Origin: Autumnicola musiva
GTDB lineage: Bacteria > Bacteroidota > Bacteroidia > Flavobacteriales > Flavobacteriaceae
Assembly: GCF_031846585.1 (NCBI RefSeq)
Contig: NZ_JAVRHK010000007.1
Span: 62,001 to 126,000, forward strand
Reading direction: 5' to 3'
Length of the DNA stretch: 64,000 nt
The translations under genes were made by a program, and so were the position numbers. Shown in pieces: positions 1 through 7,435 of the stretch (positions are counted from its first letter, which is position 1; the number at the start of each line of letters is the position of its first letter). The notes beneath the pieces were generated by a model. The model saw nothing but the letters and a program-made list of their open reading frames with translations. It did not search any database and was not told where the DNA came from.

Positions 1-220
1 TCTTCTTATACCGGCCTTTAGTCAATTTTGCACCGTGTTTTTTTGCTAACTCCTCCGTTTCCGGCAAAAACTTCTTCGCCACAACTTCCACGTTAGCATT
101 AGGACTGGATTTGAACAAAAAATGCAGTTTTTCATGACCCACATTCCCGCCGCCAACAACCAGAATATTCAGCTTGTTGACCTTTAGAAATACAGGATAT
201 AATTCATTTCTTTCTTCCAT
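1..220 (-). CDS. Siroheme synthase N-terminal part (precorrin-2 dehydrogenase), 3' end outside window
   Basis: The 73 visible residues begin MEERNELYPVFLKVNKL and run into a Rossmann nucleotide-binding turn (ILVVGGGNVGHEK). This is the N-terminal signature of CysG-N/Met8-type NAD-dependent precorrin-2 dehydrogenases, which oxidise precorrin-2 and insert iron to make siroheme. The protein continues beyond base 1, so its length and the presence of the ferrochelatase part cannot be judged. It is the last gene seen in the cys unit, 168 nt after the uroporphyrinogen-III methyltransferase, and would supply siroheme to the sulfite reductase upstream. The start at the ATG ending at 220 gives the usual family N-terminus. 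Confidence 0.85.
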   Translation of the reverse strand, partial: MEERNELYPVFLKVNKLNILVVGGGNVGHEKLHFLFKSSPNANVEVVAKKFLPETEELAKKHGAKLTKGRYKK

Positions 221-256
221 TACACTTAATTCTCTTTCATTTCAGCAGGTGTTTTA

Positions 257-350
257 AACTGATGTCCCGACTCCGTTCAGCGTGACCTATCATCCTTCAT
301 CCTGAACTTGTTTCAGGATCTTTTGAGAAGCTTAAACAAGTTCAGCTAGA
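257..350. repeat. Palindromic intergenic repeat of a flavobacterial type
   Basis: The gap between the two siroheme genes contains an inverted repeat, ATCCTGAACTTGTTTCAGGAT (299-319), followed by a related AACAAGTTCAGCT segment. Similar CCTGAAC-TTGTTTCAGG palindromes are scattered between genes in many Flavobacteriaceae (recalled, not searched). It could form an RNA hairpin in the read-through transcript. No protein is encoded here. Confidence 0.5.
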
Positions 351-388
351 CCTTAATAATCTTAAGCACTTCCTATTCTCAATATTCC

Positions 389-1153
389 TTAATCCTGCGG
401 AAGGCTATTTACCTGTTCAAAAACTGCCTTTAATTCATTTCTTTCTTTTACCACTTCGCCAATTACTATAATAGCAGGAGCGGTTAACTGTTTTTCGGCA
501 ACTATTTTTTCAATTGTTTTTATGGTTCCAAAACCAGATTTCTCATTCACTGTAGTTCCATTCTGAATCACTCCAACGGGAATATCTTCTTTCCCACAGC
601 GACTGAAAATTTCAACAATTTCATTCAGCTTACCCATTCCCATTAATATAACAACCGTAGCAGTTGATTGCGCCGCCAATCTAACATCATCAGACAGTTT
701 ACGCTGGGTGGTAGTTCCGGTAATTACCCAGAAACTTTCCGAAGTACCTCTTTGCGTTAGCGGAATTCCCACATTTGCCGGCACGGCGATAGAGGAAGTG
801 ATTCCTGACACAATTCCCGTGTCAATACCTTTACTTTTAGCGTAATTGATTTCTTCTGAACCTCTTCCGAAGACAAAAGGATCACCACCTTTAAGCCGAA
901 CCACATGGCCTCTTTCCGAAGCATATTCCACAATAAGCTCATTTATTTCATCCTGGGAATAGCGGTGTTTATCTTTGCGTTTGCCCACAAAAATATGCTC
1001 TGCCTGCGGGGCGTATTCCAGCAATTCACGATTTATAAGCGCATCATAAAGTACCACCTGAGCAGATTTTAATGTATTTACGGCTTTAATAGTAATTAGC
1101 TCGGGATCTCCCGGACCTGCACCTACTACTGTTAATTTTGGTAAATTAAGCAT
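389..1153 (-). CDS. cobA: Uroporphyrinogen-III C-methyltransferase (SUMT)
   Basis: This 254-residue enzyme transfers two methyl groups from SAM to uroporphyrinogen III to give precorrin-2, the branch point to siroheme. The N-terminal VGAGPGDPELIT, the YDALIN segment, VRLKGGDPFVFGRG and the GIPLTQRG region are all typical of the family, and the length is normal for a single-domain SUMT. The ATG ending at 1153 is chosen because family similarity begins at MLNLPKLTVVGAG. It overlaps the last 8 nt of the sulfite reductase gene. The preceding AAGGAGGTG looks like a strong Shine-Dalgarno site, unusual in Bacteroidota, but it also encodes the last codons of the upstream gene. Its product serves the siroheme enzyme next to it. 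Confidence 0.93.
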   Translation of the reverse strand: MLNLPKLTVVGAGPGDPELITIKAVNTLKSAQVVLYDALINRELLEYAPQAEHIFVGKRKDKHRYSQDEINELIVEYASERGHVVRLKGGDPFVFGRGSEEINYAKSKGIDTGIVSGITSSIAVPANVGIPLTQRGTSESFWVITGTTTQRKLSDDVRLAAQSTATVVILMGMGKLNEIVEIFSRCGKEDIPVGVIQNGTTVNEKSGFGTIKTIEKIVAEKQLTAPAIIVIGEVVKERNELKAVFEQVNSLPQD

Positions 1154-3239
1154 GTTGCACCTCCTTCGTTCTAAATGCATCTACCCTTTTTAGGAATAAA
1201 TGCGCATCTTCAAGATATTTTATAGCGAAAGCCTCTGAAGGCTCATTTTCATTCATTTGATAAGCGAATTCTTTAAATGAAGTGGATAAATCGATTTTTC
1301 CGGTGTCCACAAACAACTCATCAAATTGAGAAATAATTCCCGCCTGTATATTGGTCTTCACATCATCTGCCAGCAATAAAGCTTTAGCGGAGTTTACTAT
1401 AGAAGTGTAAGAATGGTAAATGCTGTCTGCCCAGTCTTTTCTCTGCAGTGCACTTTTTGCATTATCTATTTTTTCCTCACTTTCGAACAAAAGAGTAGCA
1501 ATCAAATCTATAACCACACCGGCACATTCCCCAACACCAACTGCTTTTATATAGGGTTTCTCATGGCCCCAGTCGATAAAATCATTTTCTGAGAGATTGG
1601 AAGTATCGGCAAGATCTTTTAAAAGATCATAGAAATAAGTTTTCCCCTGCCGGTCATAATACTGCGTAAATCTCTCCTCTGCTTCAGAATTTGCCTCATA
1701 ATCATTAAGAATTAATCTGAACGCTTCGGGGCCGCGCTTACTGGGAACTTTTATTACCTTATCGGCAAAACGTCCTTTTCCGTCACCCAGTGTCCCGCCG
1801 CCAAGCAACACCTGCAATGCGGGAGCCACAGATTTACCAACTTTTACAGACATTCCCTGAAAACCAATTTCAGCCATATTGTGCTGGCCACAGGCATTCA
1901 TACATCCACTTATTTTTATTGTAATATCCCTTCCGTTTACAAACTGCGGATATTCTTCTTTCAATACATCTTCCAGAACATCGGCAATTCCTGTACTGCT
2001 GGCAATTCCAAGATTACAGGTATCTGTTCCGGGACATGCGGTAATATCAATCGTTTTATCATAACCGGTTTCAGCATAACCCAGTTTTTTCAATTCAGTA
2101 TAGAAAAAAGGAATTAGTTCTTCACGTACGTGGCGAACCAGGATATCCTGTCTTAAAGTTAACCGGATCTCATTCCCTGCATATTTCTTTATTAAATCGG
2201 CCAGCTTTCTTGCGCCCCCGGTATAAAAATCTCCTAATGGAACACGAATTCCAACCGCAACCAATCCTTCCTGCTTCTGTGGAACCAGGTTAGTTTTTTT
2301 CCAGTTTTTGAAATGTTCCTGGTCTTCAATAGTTACTTCAGGCACTTCTACCTCCTGTAAAGGCGGTGCAGCTTCAAATTTTTCAATTTCGAACCCAGGC
2401 TGCTTTTTAGATAAAGCAGTTTCCTGCTCGGCAACCAGTTCCATAAAGGCATCTTTACCAATATCTTTAACAAGATACTTCATCCTGGCTTTCATTCTTT
2501 TGGCTCGTTCCCCGTGACGATCAAAAACCCTTAGTACTCCCTCAATAAGAGAAAGAATTTTATCTGCTTCAATAAAGTCATAAAGCTCATCGGCTTCTCT
2601 TGGCTGAGAACCAAGGCCACCACCCAGCATCACTTTAAATCCTCGTTTGCCATCCTGAAGTTTAGGGATAAATCCAAGATCATGAATATAACTCAGTGCA
2701 GTATCTTCATCTGAAGAAGAGAAGGACATTTTAAATTTACGTCCCATTTCCTGGCAAATCGGATTCCGCAGAAAAAATTGGAACGCCGCGTGAGCATAAG
2801 GGGAAACATCAAACGGTTCCTTTGGATCAATACCTGCTGTTGGAGAAGCAGTAATATTCCTTACGGTGTTCCCACAGGCCTCCCTTAAAGTAATATCGTC
2901 CCTTTCCAGCTGCGCCCATAATTCCGGTGTGCGGTCCAGACTCACATAGTGAATCTGGATATCCTGACGGGTGGTAATGTGCAGTCTTCCTCTGGAATAT
3001 TCATCGGAAACATCTGCAATTCTGTGTAGTTGTTCAGAAGAAACTTTACCAAACGGCAGTTTTATACGAACCATTTGCACGCCCGCCTGCCTTTGGCCGT
3101 AAACCCCACGGGCAAGACGCAGACTCCTGAATTTCTCTTCATCGGCTTTTCCTTCACGAAACAACCTGATTTTTTTCTCTAAATCAATGATGTCTTTCTC
3201 AACAACAGGATTCTCTATTTCGGTTCTAAAACTTTGCAT
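1146..3239 (-). CDS. Siroheme/[4Fe-4S] sulfite reductase with C-terminal HEPN-like domain
   Basis: This 697-residue protein is predicted to reduce sulfite to sulfide with six electrons, probably from ferredoxin. It has the two ferrodoxin-like/siroheme repeats of the sulfite/nitrite reductase family (about 1-290 and 320-560). The four cluster and siroheme cysteines are Cys402, Cys408, Cys446 and Cys450 in the patterns C-x5-C and C-x3-C. Residues about 589-697 form an added helical region resembling HEPN domains (KSALQRKDWADSIYHSY, AKALLLADD, FDELFVDTG), without an obvious Rx4-6H RNase motif. Assignment to sulfite rather than nitrite follows from the cysHDN and siroheme neighbours. The ATG ending at 3239 is chosen because an upstream in-frame extension would run into the attenuator. 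Expression is probably set by the leader/attenuator at 3283-3413. Confidence 0.9.
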   Translation of the reverse strand: MQSFRTEIENPVVEKDIIDLEKKIRLFREGKADEEKFRSLRLARGVYGQRQAGVQMVRIKLPFGKVSSEQLHRIADVSDEYSRGRLHITTRQDIQIHYVSLDRTPELWAQLERDDITLREACGNTVRNITASPTAGIDPKEPFDVSPYAHAAFQFFLRNPICQEMGRKFKMSFSSSDEDTALSYIHDLGFIPKLQDGKRGFKVMLGGGLGSQPREADELYDFIEADKILSLIEGVLRVFDRHGERAKRMKARMKYLVKDIGKDAFMELVAEQETALSKKQPGFEIEKFEAAPPLQEVEVPEVTIEDQEHFKNWKKTNLVPQKQEGLVAVGIRVPLGDFYTGGARKLADLIKKYAGNEIRLTLRQDILVRHVREELIPFFYTELKKLGYAETGYDKTIDITACPGTDTCNLGIASSTGIADVLEDVLKEEYPQFVNGRDITIKISGCMNACGQHNMAEIGFQGMSVKVGKSVAPALQVLLGGGTLGDGKGRFADKVIKVPSKRGPEAFRLILNDYEANSEAEERFTQYYDRQGKTYFYDLLKDLADTSNLSENDFIDWGHEKPYIKAVGVGECAGVVIDLIATLLFESEEKIDNAKSALQRKDWADSIYHSYTSIVNSAKALLLADDVKTNIQAGIISQFDELFVDTGKIDLSTSFKEFAYQMNENEPSEAFAIKYLEDAHLFLKRVDAFRTKEVQHA

Positions 3240-3262
3240 GGTTAATATGTATTTAATTTGAT

Positions 3263-3277
3263 GCCTGTAAAACAGGC
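3263..3277 (-). other. Small RNA hairpin between attenuator and sulfite reductase start
   Basis: GCCTGT-TTT-ACAGGC forms a 6-bp stem with a 3-nt loop in the transcript, 23 nt before the start codon. It has no T tract, so it is not a terminator. It may protect the 5' end or affect translation. Function unknown. Confidence 0.4.
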
Positions 3278-3282
3278 GTTTA

Positions 3283-3358
3283 ATAAAAAAGGTTCTTTTT
3301 AGCATTTGCACTTAAAAGAACCTTTTATAATTTTTTTTATAAATATGTTCTTAAGTGC
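3283..3358 (-). terminator. Attenuator: intrinsic terminator with competing antiterminator, before sulfite reductase
   Basis: The terminator hairpin (3285-3326) pairs AAAAGGTTCTTTT with AAAAAGAACCTTTT around a 13-nt loop and ends in a T run. The competing stem pairs GCACTTAAGAAC (3358-3347), which spans the leader stop codon, with GTTCTTTTAAGTGC (3321-3308), which overlaps the 5' arm and loop of the terminator. The two structures exclude each other. A ribosome reaching the leader stop would cover the first arm and let the terminator form. A ribosome stalled on the Met/Cys codons upstream would leave it free to form the antiterminator. Structure is seen in the sequence; regulation is inferred. 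Confidence 0.8.
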
Positions 3359-3413
3359 TGGCTTTGCAGCGCATACACATGGACATTGATAATGATTTCA
3401 TAATAAAACTCAT
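3351..3413 (-). CDS. Met/Cys-rich leader peptide of the sulfite reductase attenuator
   Basis: A 20-codon ORF reading MSFIMKSLSMSMCMRCKAST contains five Met and two Cys. It starts 13 nt after the cysN stop and ends inside the 5' arm of the antiterminator. Thirteen nucleotides separate the Met-Cys-Met codons (ATG TGT ATG) from that arm, about what a stalled ribosome would cover. No Bacteroidota promoter is visible between cysN and this ORF, so it appears to act inside the operon, setting read-through from cysN into the reductase and siroheme genes. The peptide itself probably has no other role. An internal ATG (codon 5) could be used instead. Confidence 0.75.
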   Translation of the reverse strand: MSFIMKSLSMSMCMRCKAST

Positions 3414-3426
3414 TTCTCTTCTTTTC

Positions 3427-4671
3427 TTACTTTATAAAGCCAACTCCGGCAGTAGTATTGGTTTGTGTGTCTACCAGGATAAACCTGCCATTTGCCTTGT
3501 TTTTTTCAAAATTATCAGCAAAAATCGGTTTGCTAAGCTTAATAGAAACCTGCCCTATTTCATTTAAACCAAGCGAGGAAGCTTCACTTATTCCGCCGAA
3601 ATTGGTGGAAATATGACCTTGAATTTTGTCAATTTTCGCCAGTACCCCGTTTGTATTATGCTGAAGCACATATTTTGTGCCAGGCACCAATGGTTTTCCA
3701 TCCATCCAGCAAACGGTGGCATTCAATAACTTTGCTTCCTGAGGTACTTCAGAAGATTTTACCAAAGTATTTCCACGTGCCACATTAATATCATCTTCCA
3801 GGGTAATGGTAACCGAACTTCCTGCCGGAGCTTCCTGAAATTGTTGCTCAAAAAAGAAAATTTCTTTTATGGTTGAAACCGTTAAGGATGGAAGTACGGT
3901 GACTTTATCTCCCACTTTAAGACTGTTCCCGGTCACTTTCCCGGCATAACCTCTAAAATCGTGGTGATCATCGGTTTTTGGTCTTATTACAGTTTGTACT
4001 GCAAACCTTGCCTGTGCTTCTTCCCTAAAATCTTCAGCCTTAATATTTTCCAGGTGTTCCAGCACGGTATCTCCATTATACCAGGACATTGCAGTAGATT
4101 TTTCAGCAATATTTTCTCCCCATAATGCACTTACCGGAATAAAGGTAATTTTTTGTTCCTTAAAGTCGCTTTTCTCCTGAAGCTCCTTAAAATCGGCAAC
4201 AATCTCATTAAAAACATCTTCAGAATAATTTACCAAATCCATTTTATTTACCGCCACAACCACTTCTTTAACGCGAAGCAGGTTGTTAATGAAAAAGTGA
4301 CGGTAGGTTTGCTCAATTACTCCTTTTCTGGCATCGATTAAAATAATGGAAGCCTGAGAAGTGGAAGCGCCTGTAACCATATTTCGGGTATACTCAACGT
4401 GGCCGGGAGTATCGGCAATGATGTAACTTTTTTTCTTGGTAGAAAAATAGATATGCGCCACATCTATAGTAATTCCCTGTTCGCGTTCTGCCACCAAACC
4501 GTCAGTAGCCAATGAAAAATCAAGATAATCAAGACCTTTCTTACGACTGCTCTTATCGATAGCTTCAATTTTATCTGAAGTCAACGATTGGGTATCGTAC
4601 AGCAACCTCCCGATAAGAGTGCTTTTACCATCGTCTACGCTACCGGCTGTTGCAATTTTTAAAACTTCCAT
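3427..4671 (-). CDS. cysN: Sulfate adenylyltransferase large subunit, GTPase
   Basis: CysN couples GTP hydrolysis to the formation of adenosine 5'-phosphosulfate by CysD. The 414-residue protein has the P-loop GSVDDGKS, the switch II DTPGH, the NKMD guanine motif and the EF-Tu-like beta-barrel domains II and III. It ends after domain III and is not fused to an APS kinase (CysC), unlike the NodQ-type fusions. It follows cysD by 72 nt on the same strand and directly precedes the leader peptide. The ATG ending at 4671 gives the usual MEVLKIATAGSVDDGKST start. Confidence 0.95.
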   Translation of the reverse strand: MEVLKIATAGSVDDGKSTLIGRLLYDTQSLTSDKIEAIDKSSRKKGLDYLDFSLATDGLVAEREQGITIDVAHIYFSTKKKSYIIADTPGHVEYTRNMVTGASTSQASIILIDARKGVIEQTYRHFFINNLLRVKEVVVAVNKMDLVNYSEDVFNEIVADFKELQEKSDFKEQKITFIPVSALWGENIAEKSTAMSWYNGDTVLEHLENIKAEDFREEAQARFAVQTVIRPKTDDHHDFRGYAGKVTGNSLKVGDKVTVLPSLTVSTIKEIFFFEQQFQEAPAGSSVTITLEDDINVARGNTLVKSSEVPQEAKLLNATVCWMDGKPLVPGTKYVLQHNTNGVLAKIDKIQGHISTNFGGISEASSLGLNEIGQVSIKLSKPIFADNFEKNKANGRFILVDTQTNTTAGVGFIK

Positions 4672-4743
4672 CTTCTTATTCTTTATTTCTTATTTTTTAT
4701 CTCTAAAAGCTGTATTAATTAACAAAGGTTGAATTTTCACCTT

Positions 4744-5643
4744 TTAGAAGTATCCTTGTTGCTTTCGGGTTTCCATTGCCGCTTCAGAACGCTTATCGTC
4801 TATTCTTGCCCCGCGTTCAGAAATTGAAGATTCCCTTATTTCTGCAATTATCTTCTGTATGGTATCAGCTCTGGATTCCACCGCCGCCGTACAGGTAATA
4901 TCCCCAACGGTTCTAAATCTCACACTACGGGTTTCAGTTAACTCGTCATCTTCTTTATAGACATATTCTGAAGCCGTCCATATAAGACCATCACGTTCAA
5001 AAATCTCCCTTTCATGTGCAAAATAAATAGACGGAATCTCTATTTTTTCCTGATCAATATAACTCCACACATCCAGCTCTGTCCAGTTTGAAATTGGAAA
5101 CACCCTTACATTTTGACCAATTTCAATCCTTCCATTCAGCATATCAAAAACCTCAGGGCGCTGATTTTTCTCATCCCATTCGCCAAAATCATTTCTTACT
5201 GAAAATATTCTTTCTTTGGCTCTTGCTTTTTCTTCATCCCTTCTTGCCCCGCCAATACAGGCATCAAATTTAAATTCTTCAATGGCATCTAAAAGGGTAT
5301 TAGTCTGAAGGGAATTGCGGCTGGAGTATTTGCCTGTTTCCTCTACTGCCTTTCCATTATCTATATCGTCCTGAACCTTTCTTACAATAAGCTGAAGTCC
5401 CAGCTCCTCCACTAGCCTGTCCCTGAATTCTATAGTTTCCGGAAAGTTATGGCCGGTATCGATATGAAGTAACGGAAAAGGAATTTTTGCTGGATAAAAT
5501 GCCTTTTGAGCCAGCCGCACCAGCGTGATGGAATCTTTTCCGCCGGAAAAGAGCAACACCGGGTTTTCAAACTGCGCCACCACCTCTCTAAAGATGTAAA
5601 TAGCTTCGCTTTCTAAGGTATTTTGATTTAAAATCGAGTTCAT
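4744..5643 (-). CDS. cysD: Sulfate adenylyltransferase small subunit
   Basis: This 299-residue PP-loop ATP pyrophosphatase is the catalytic subunit of ATP sulfurylase and makes APS from sulfate and ATP in the cytoplasm. The PP motif SGGKDS lies near residue 35, and the GGARRDEEKARAKER and FPISNWTELDVWSYI segments are diagnostic for CysD. Length is normal. It begins 12 nt after cysH and is followed by cysN, its GTPase partner. Confidence 0.96.
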   Translation of the reverse strand: MNSILNQNTLESEAIYIFREVVAQFENPVLLFSGGKDSITLVRLAQKAFYPAKIPFPLLHIDTGHNFPETIEFRDRLVEELGLQLIVRKVQDDIDNGKAVEETGKYSSRNSLQTNTLLDAIEEFKFDACIGGARRDEEKARAKERIFSVRNDFGEWDEKNQRPEVFDMLNGRIEIGQNVRVFPISNWTELDVWSYIDQEKIEIPSIYFAHEREIFERDGLIWTASEYVYKEDDELTETRSVRFRTVGDITCTAAVESRADTIQKIIAEIRESSISERGARIDDKRSEAAMETRKQQGYF

Positions 5644-5655
5644 CTATATTTCTTT

Positions 5656-6285
5656 TTAAGCGTGTAAACCACACTCTCTGTTGGCTAATACTTTTGTTGG
5701 GTCAAAATATTTAAATTCATTTGGCAGGCCATGTTCTTCCATGTAGGCATCAAGCTTTTCATCACTCCAGTGATAAAAAGGACTAACCTTCAAGACCCCG
5801 TCTTTACTATAACTTAAAACATCTATACTATCCCTGAAGGAAGTTTGTCCCTTCCTTAGGTTCGTAAACCACACGTCGGGTTGCTGCTGTTTCATTGCTC
5901 TCAGGAAAGGCTCCAGTTTTACCTGCCTGGTAAATTCTTCGTGCTGTGGATTATCCACCTGAGGAATACCTCCAAAAAGAGCATCCCGGTATGCGGCTGT
6001 TTGTTGGGGAGTATACAACTTTACATTTAATTGTAAAAGATCTATCACTTTTTTCGCATGCTTATATGTTTGCGGCGTATTATAACCGGTATCACACCAG
6101 ATTACTTTTATAGCCGAATCTATTTTTACACAGGCATGCAGGATAGCAGCTTCATAAGGCCGGAAATTGGTGGTTACCACGGGCTTTTCAGCATTGGATA
6201 TTACCCACTGTACAATTTCAGCAGGGGTAATTCCTTTCAACTGCTGATTCAATACTTTCAATTCTTTTTCGCTATACCTTTTCAT
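5656..6285 (-). CDS. cysH: Phosphoadenylyl-sulfate reductase (thioredoxin-dependent)
   Basis: This 209-residue PAPS/APS reductase family protein reduces activated sulfate to sulfite with thioredoxin. The VTTNFRPYEAA and VIWCDTGYNTPQTY regions match the nucleotide-binding core, and the C-terminus carries the catalytic ECGLH motif. The paired Cys motifs that bind [4Fe-4S] in APS-specific reductases are not present, which points to PAPS as substrate. That would require an APS kinase, and none is in this window. The start at the ATG ending at 6285 lies 2 nt after the DUF2061 stop, indicating tight operon coupling. A longer upstream start is possible but would overlap that gene. Confidence 0.9.
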   Translation of the reverse strand: MKRYSEKELKVLNQQLKGITPAEIVQWVISNAEKPVVTTNFRPYEAAILHACVKIDSAIKVIWCDTGYNTPQTYKHAKKVIDLLQLNVKLYTPQQTAAYRDALFGGIPQVDNPQHEEFTRQVKLEPFLRAMKQQQPDVWFTNLRKGQTSFRDSIDVLSYSKDGVLKVSPFYHWSDEKLDAYMEEHGLPNEFKYFDPTKVLANRECGLHA

Positions 6286-6287
6286 AA

Positions 6288-6551
6288 TTATTCCTTTCCA
6301 AAATTTATCATATTCCAAAGCCGCTCGTGCCCAAAATAAAGTATCATTTTTGTTACCAGTTCAACCGAACCTATGGCAAGTGCCGTTTCAATCTCTCCCG
6401 TTAAAATCCAGGAAATTGCAATAGTATCCATCGTTCCTACTATTCTCCAGCTTATAGTCTTTGCTATACTGCGCAGAGGTCTTTCTGATGTTTTATCCTT
6501 TTTGTAGCTCTTTTTCCCTTTCGACTTGTCCAGTAACATAAGCATAGCCAT
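6288..6551 (-). CDS. DUF2061 small membrane protein, first structural gene of cys operon
   Basis: The 87-residue protein has a basic N-terminus followed by RSIAKTISWRIVGTMDTIAISWILTG and a second hydrophobic stretch ending in FGHERLWNMINFG, the pattern of the DUF2061 family. Members are often found in sulfate assimilation operons of Bacteroidota and Proteobacteria (recalled). The biochemical role is unknown; a membrane role in sulfate or sulfite handling is a guess from context. An alternative start is the ATG two codons downstream. A promoter lies at 6594-6624. Confidence 0.8.
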   Translation of the reverse strand: MAMLMLLDKSKGKKSYKKDKTSERPLRSIAKTISWRIVGTMDTIAISWILTGEIETALAIGSVELVTKMILYFGHERLWNMINFGKE

Positions 6552-6593
6552 TCTTATTAATCCATTACCCTATCGGGTTAGTAGGTTATTAAA

Positions 6594-6624
6594 CAAAAGT
6601 AAACTTCATATTCCATAACACCAA
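6594..6624 (-). promoter_or_regulatory. Promoter of the cysHDN operon
   Basis: The -7 element TACTTTTG (6594-6601) matches TAnnTTTG and is preceded by TTG (6622-6624) at a 20-nt spacing, the Bacteroidota sigma-ABfrP-type layout. The short inverted sequence ACCC-GATA-GGGT (6567-6578) lies just downstream, near the expected start site, and could be an operator or hairpin. Its arms are too short to assign. Confidence 0.65.
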
Positions 6625-6667
6625 TAATTTACAACTTAATTTATGGTTTTTAACATTAAATTCTCAA

Positions 6668-7087
6668 TCACTCTTCCTCTATAACTAAATCGGCAAGAGT
6701 ATTATCACCCAACACTTTTAAAGTACTGTCCCTCACCTGTATCATCAACGCATGAACCGAGCAGGTTTCTTCACTCTCGCAATCCTCACACTTCTCATAG
6801 TAATTAAGGCTTACACAAGGCACCATGGATATTGGCCCTTCCAATACCCTGATTATCGCGGTCATCCTTATTTCTTCCGGTTCCTTAATTAAATAATATC
6901 CTCCCCCTTTTCCTTTTTTAGACCCCAGAAAGCCGGATTTTCTCAATTCCAGCAAAATACTCTCCAGAAATTTCTGGGAAATATTTTCGCTTCGGGCAAT
7001 TTCTGAAGCCTGTACAGGTATTTTCCCTGGTTGTTTCGCAATAAACGCAAGAGCTTTAATACCGTATTTCGTCTTTTTTGAAAGCAT
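6668..7087 (-). CDS. Rrf2 family transcriptional regulator, possible cys-operon regulator
   Basis: This 139-residue winged-helix protein begins MLSKKTKYGIKALAFIA, the Rrf2 family N-terminus, and has the KKGKGGGYYL wing. A cysteine-rich stretch (CVSLNYYEKCEDCESEETC) near residues 90-115 is similar in layout to the IscR/RsrR cluster-binding region, so a [2Fe-2S] or thiol-sensing mode is plausible. Rrf2 members include CymR, the cysteine regulator of Firmicutes. Lying 117 nt upstream of the cysHDN operon on the same strand, it is a good candidate for its regulator, but this is inferred. The ATG ending at 7087 is preferred over an upstream TTG. Confidence 0.85.
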   Translation of the reverse strand: MLSKKTKYGIKALAFIAKQPGKIPVQASEIARSENISQKFLESILLELRKSGFLGSKKGKGGGYYLIKEPEEIRMTAIIRVLEGPISMVPCVSLNYYEKCEDCESEETCSVHALMIQVRDSTLKVLGDNTLADLVIEEE

Positions 7088-7316
7088 ATCTGCGAAGATA
7101 GCCAATTTTAAAAAGTAAGTGGTATAGAGTTCTTAGTTCAGAGTTTTGTCTTATGCTTTTTATCCCCCGGATGATAGGCTTAGCGTAATATCCGGATCTT
7201 TACCATCCAAAACTCATAACCAACAACCGGTAATTTTTTTCCACTCTTCACATTTAACTTCGTACTTCTAAGATATATTCTTCACTCTTTTTGTTTACTA
7301 TCACACTTCAAAAACC

Positions 7317-7355
7317 ATCCCGGCCTGCGGCCACCCCTCCTTAGAAAAAGGAGGG
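7317..7355. repeat. Palindromic intergenic repeat in the 7088-7435 gap
   Basis: Two adjacent inverted repeats occur here: GGCC-TGC-GGCC (7322-7332) and CCCTCCTT-AGAAA-AAGGAGGG (7335-7355). This combination resembles a dispersed noncoding repeat common between flavobacterial genes (recalled). The rest of the 348-nt gap between the Rrf2 gene and the methionine operon is AT-rich and shows no credible ORF or RNA gene. Confidence 0.5.
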
Positions 7356-7435
7356 AAGCTTATTTTCAGTTACCTTCTTTTCAGCTCTCTTTTTAAACTT
7401 TTAACTTCCTGCTTCTAGCCTCTTTTCACTTTCCA

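Noticed and set aside
1154..1162. AAGGAGGTG as proof of Shine-Dalgarno use by cobA
   Set aside because: The bases also encode the last residues of the sulfite reductase (KEVQ), and Bacteroidota ribosomes use this pairing little. It may be coincidental.
6567..6578. ACCC-GATA-GGGT as an Rrf2 operator
   Set aside because: The arms are only 4 bp. Its position downstream of the cys promoter is suggestive, but no second copy was noticed, so no operator is claimed.
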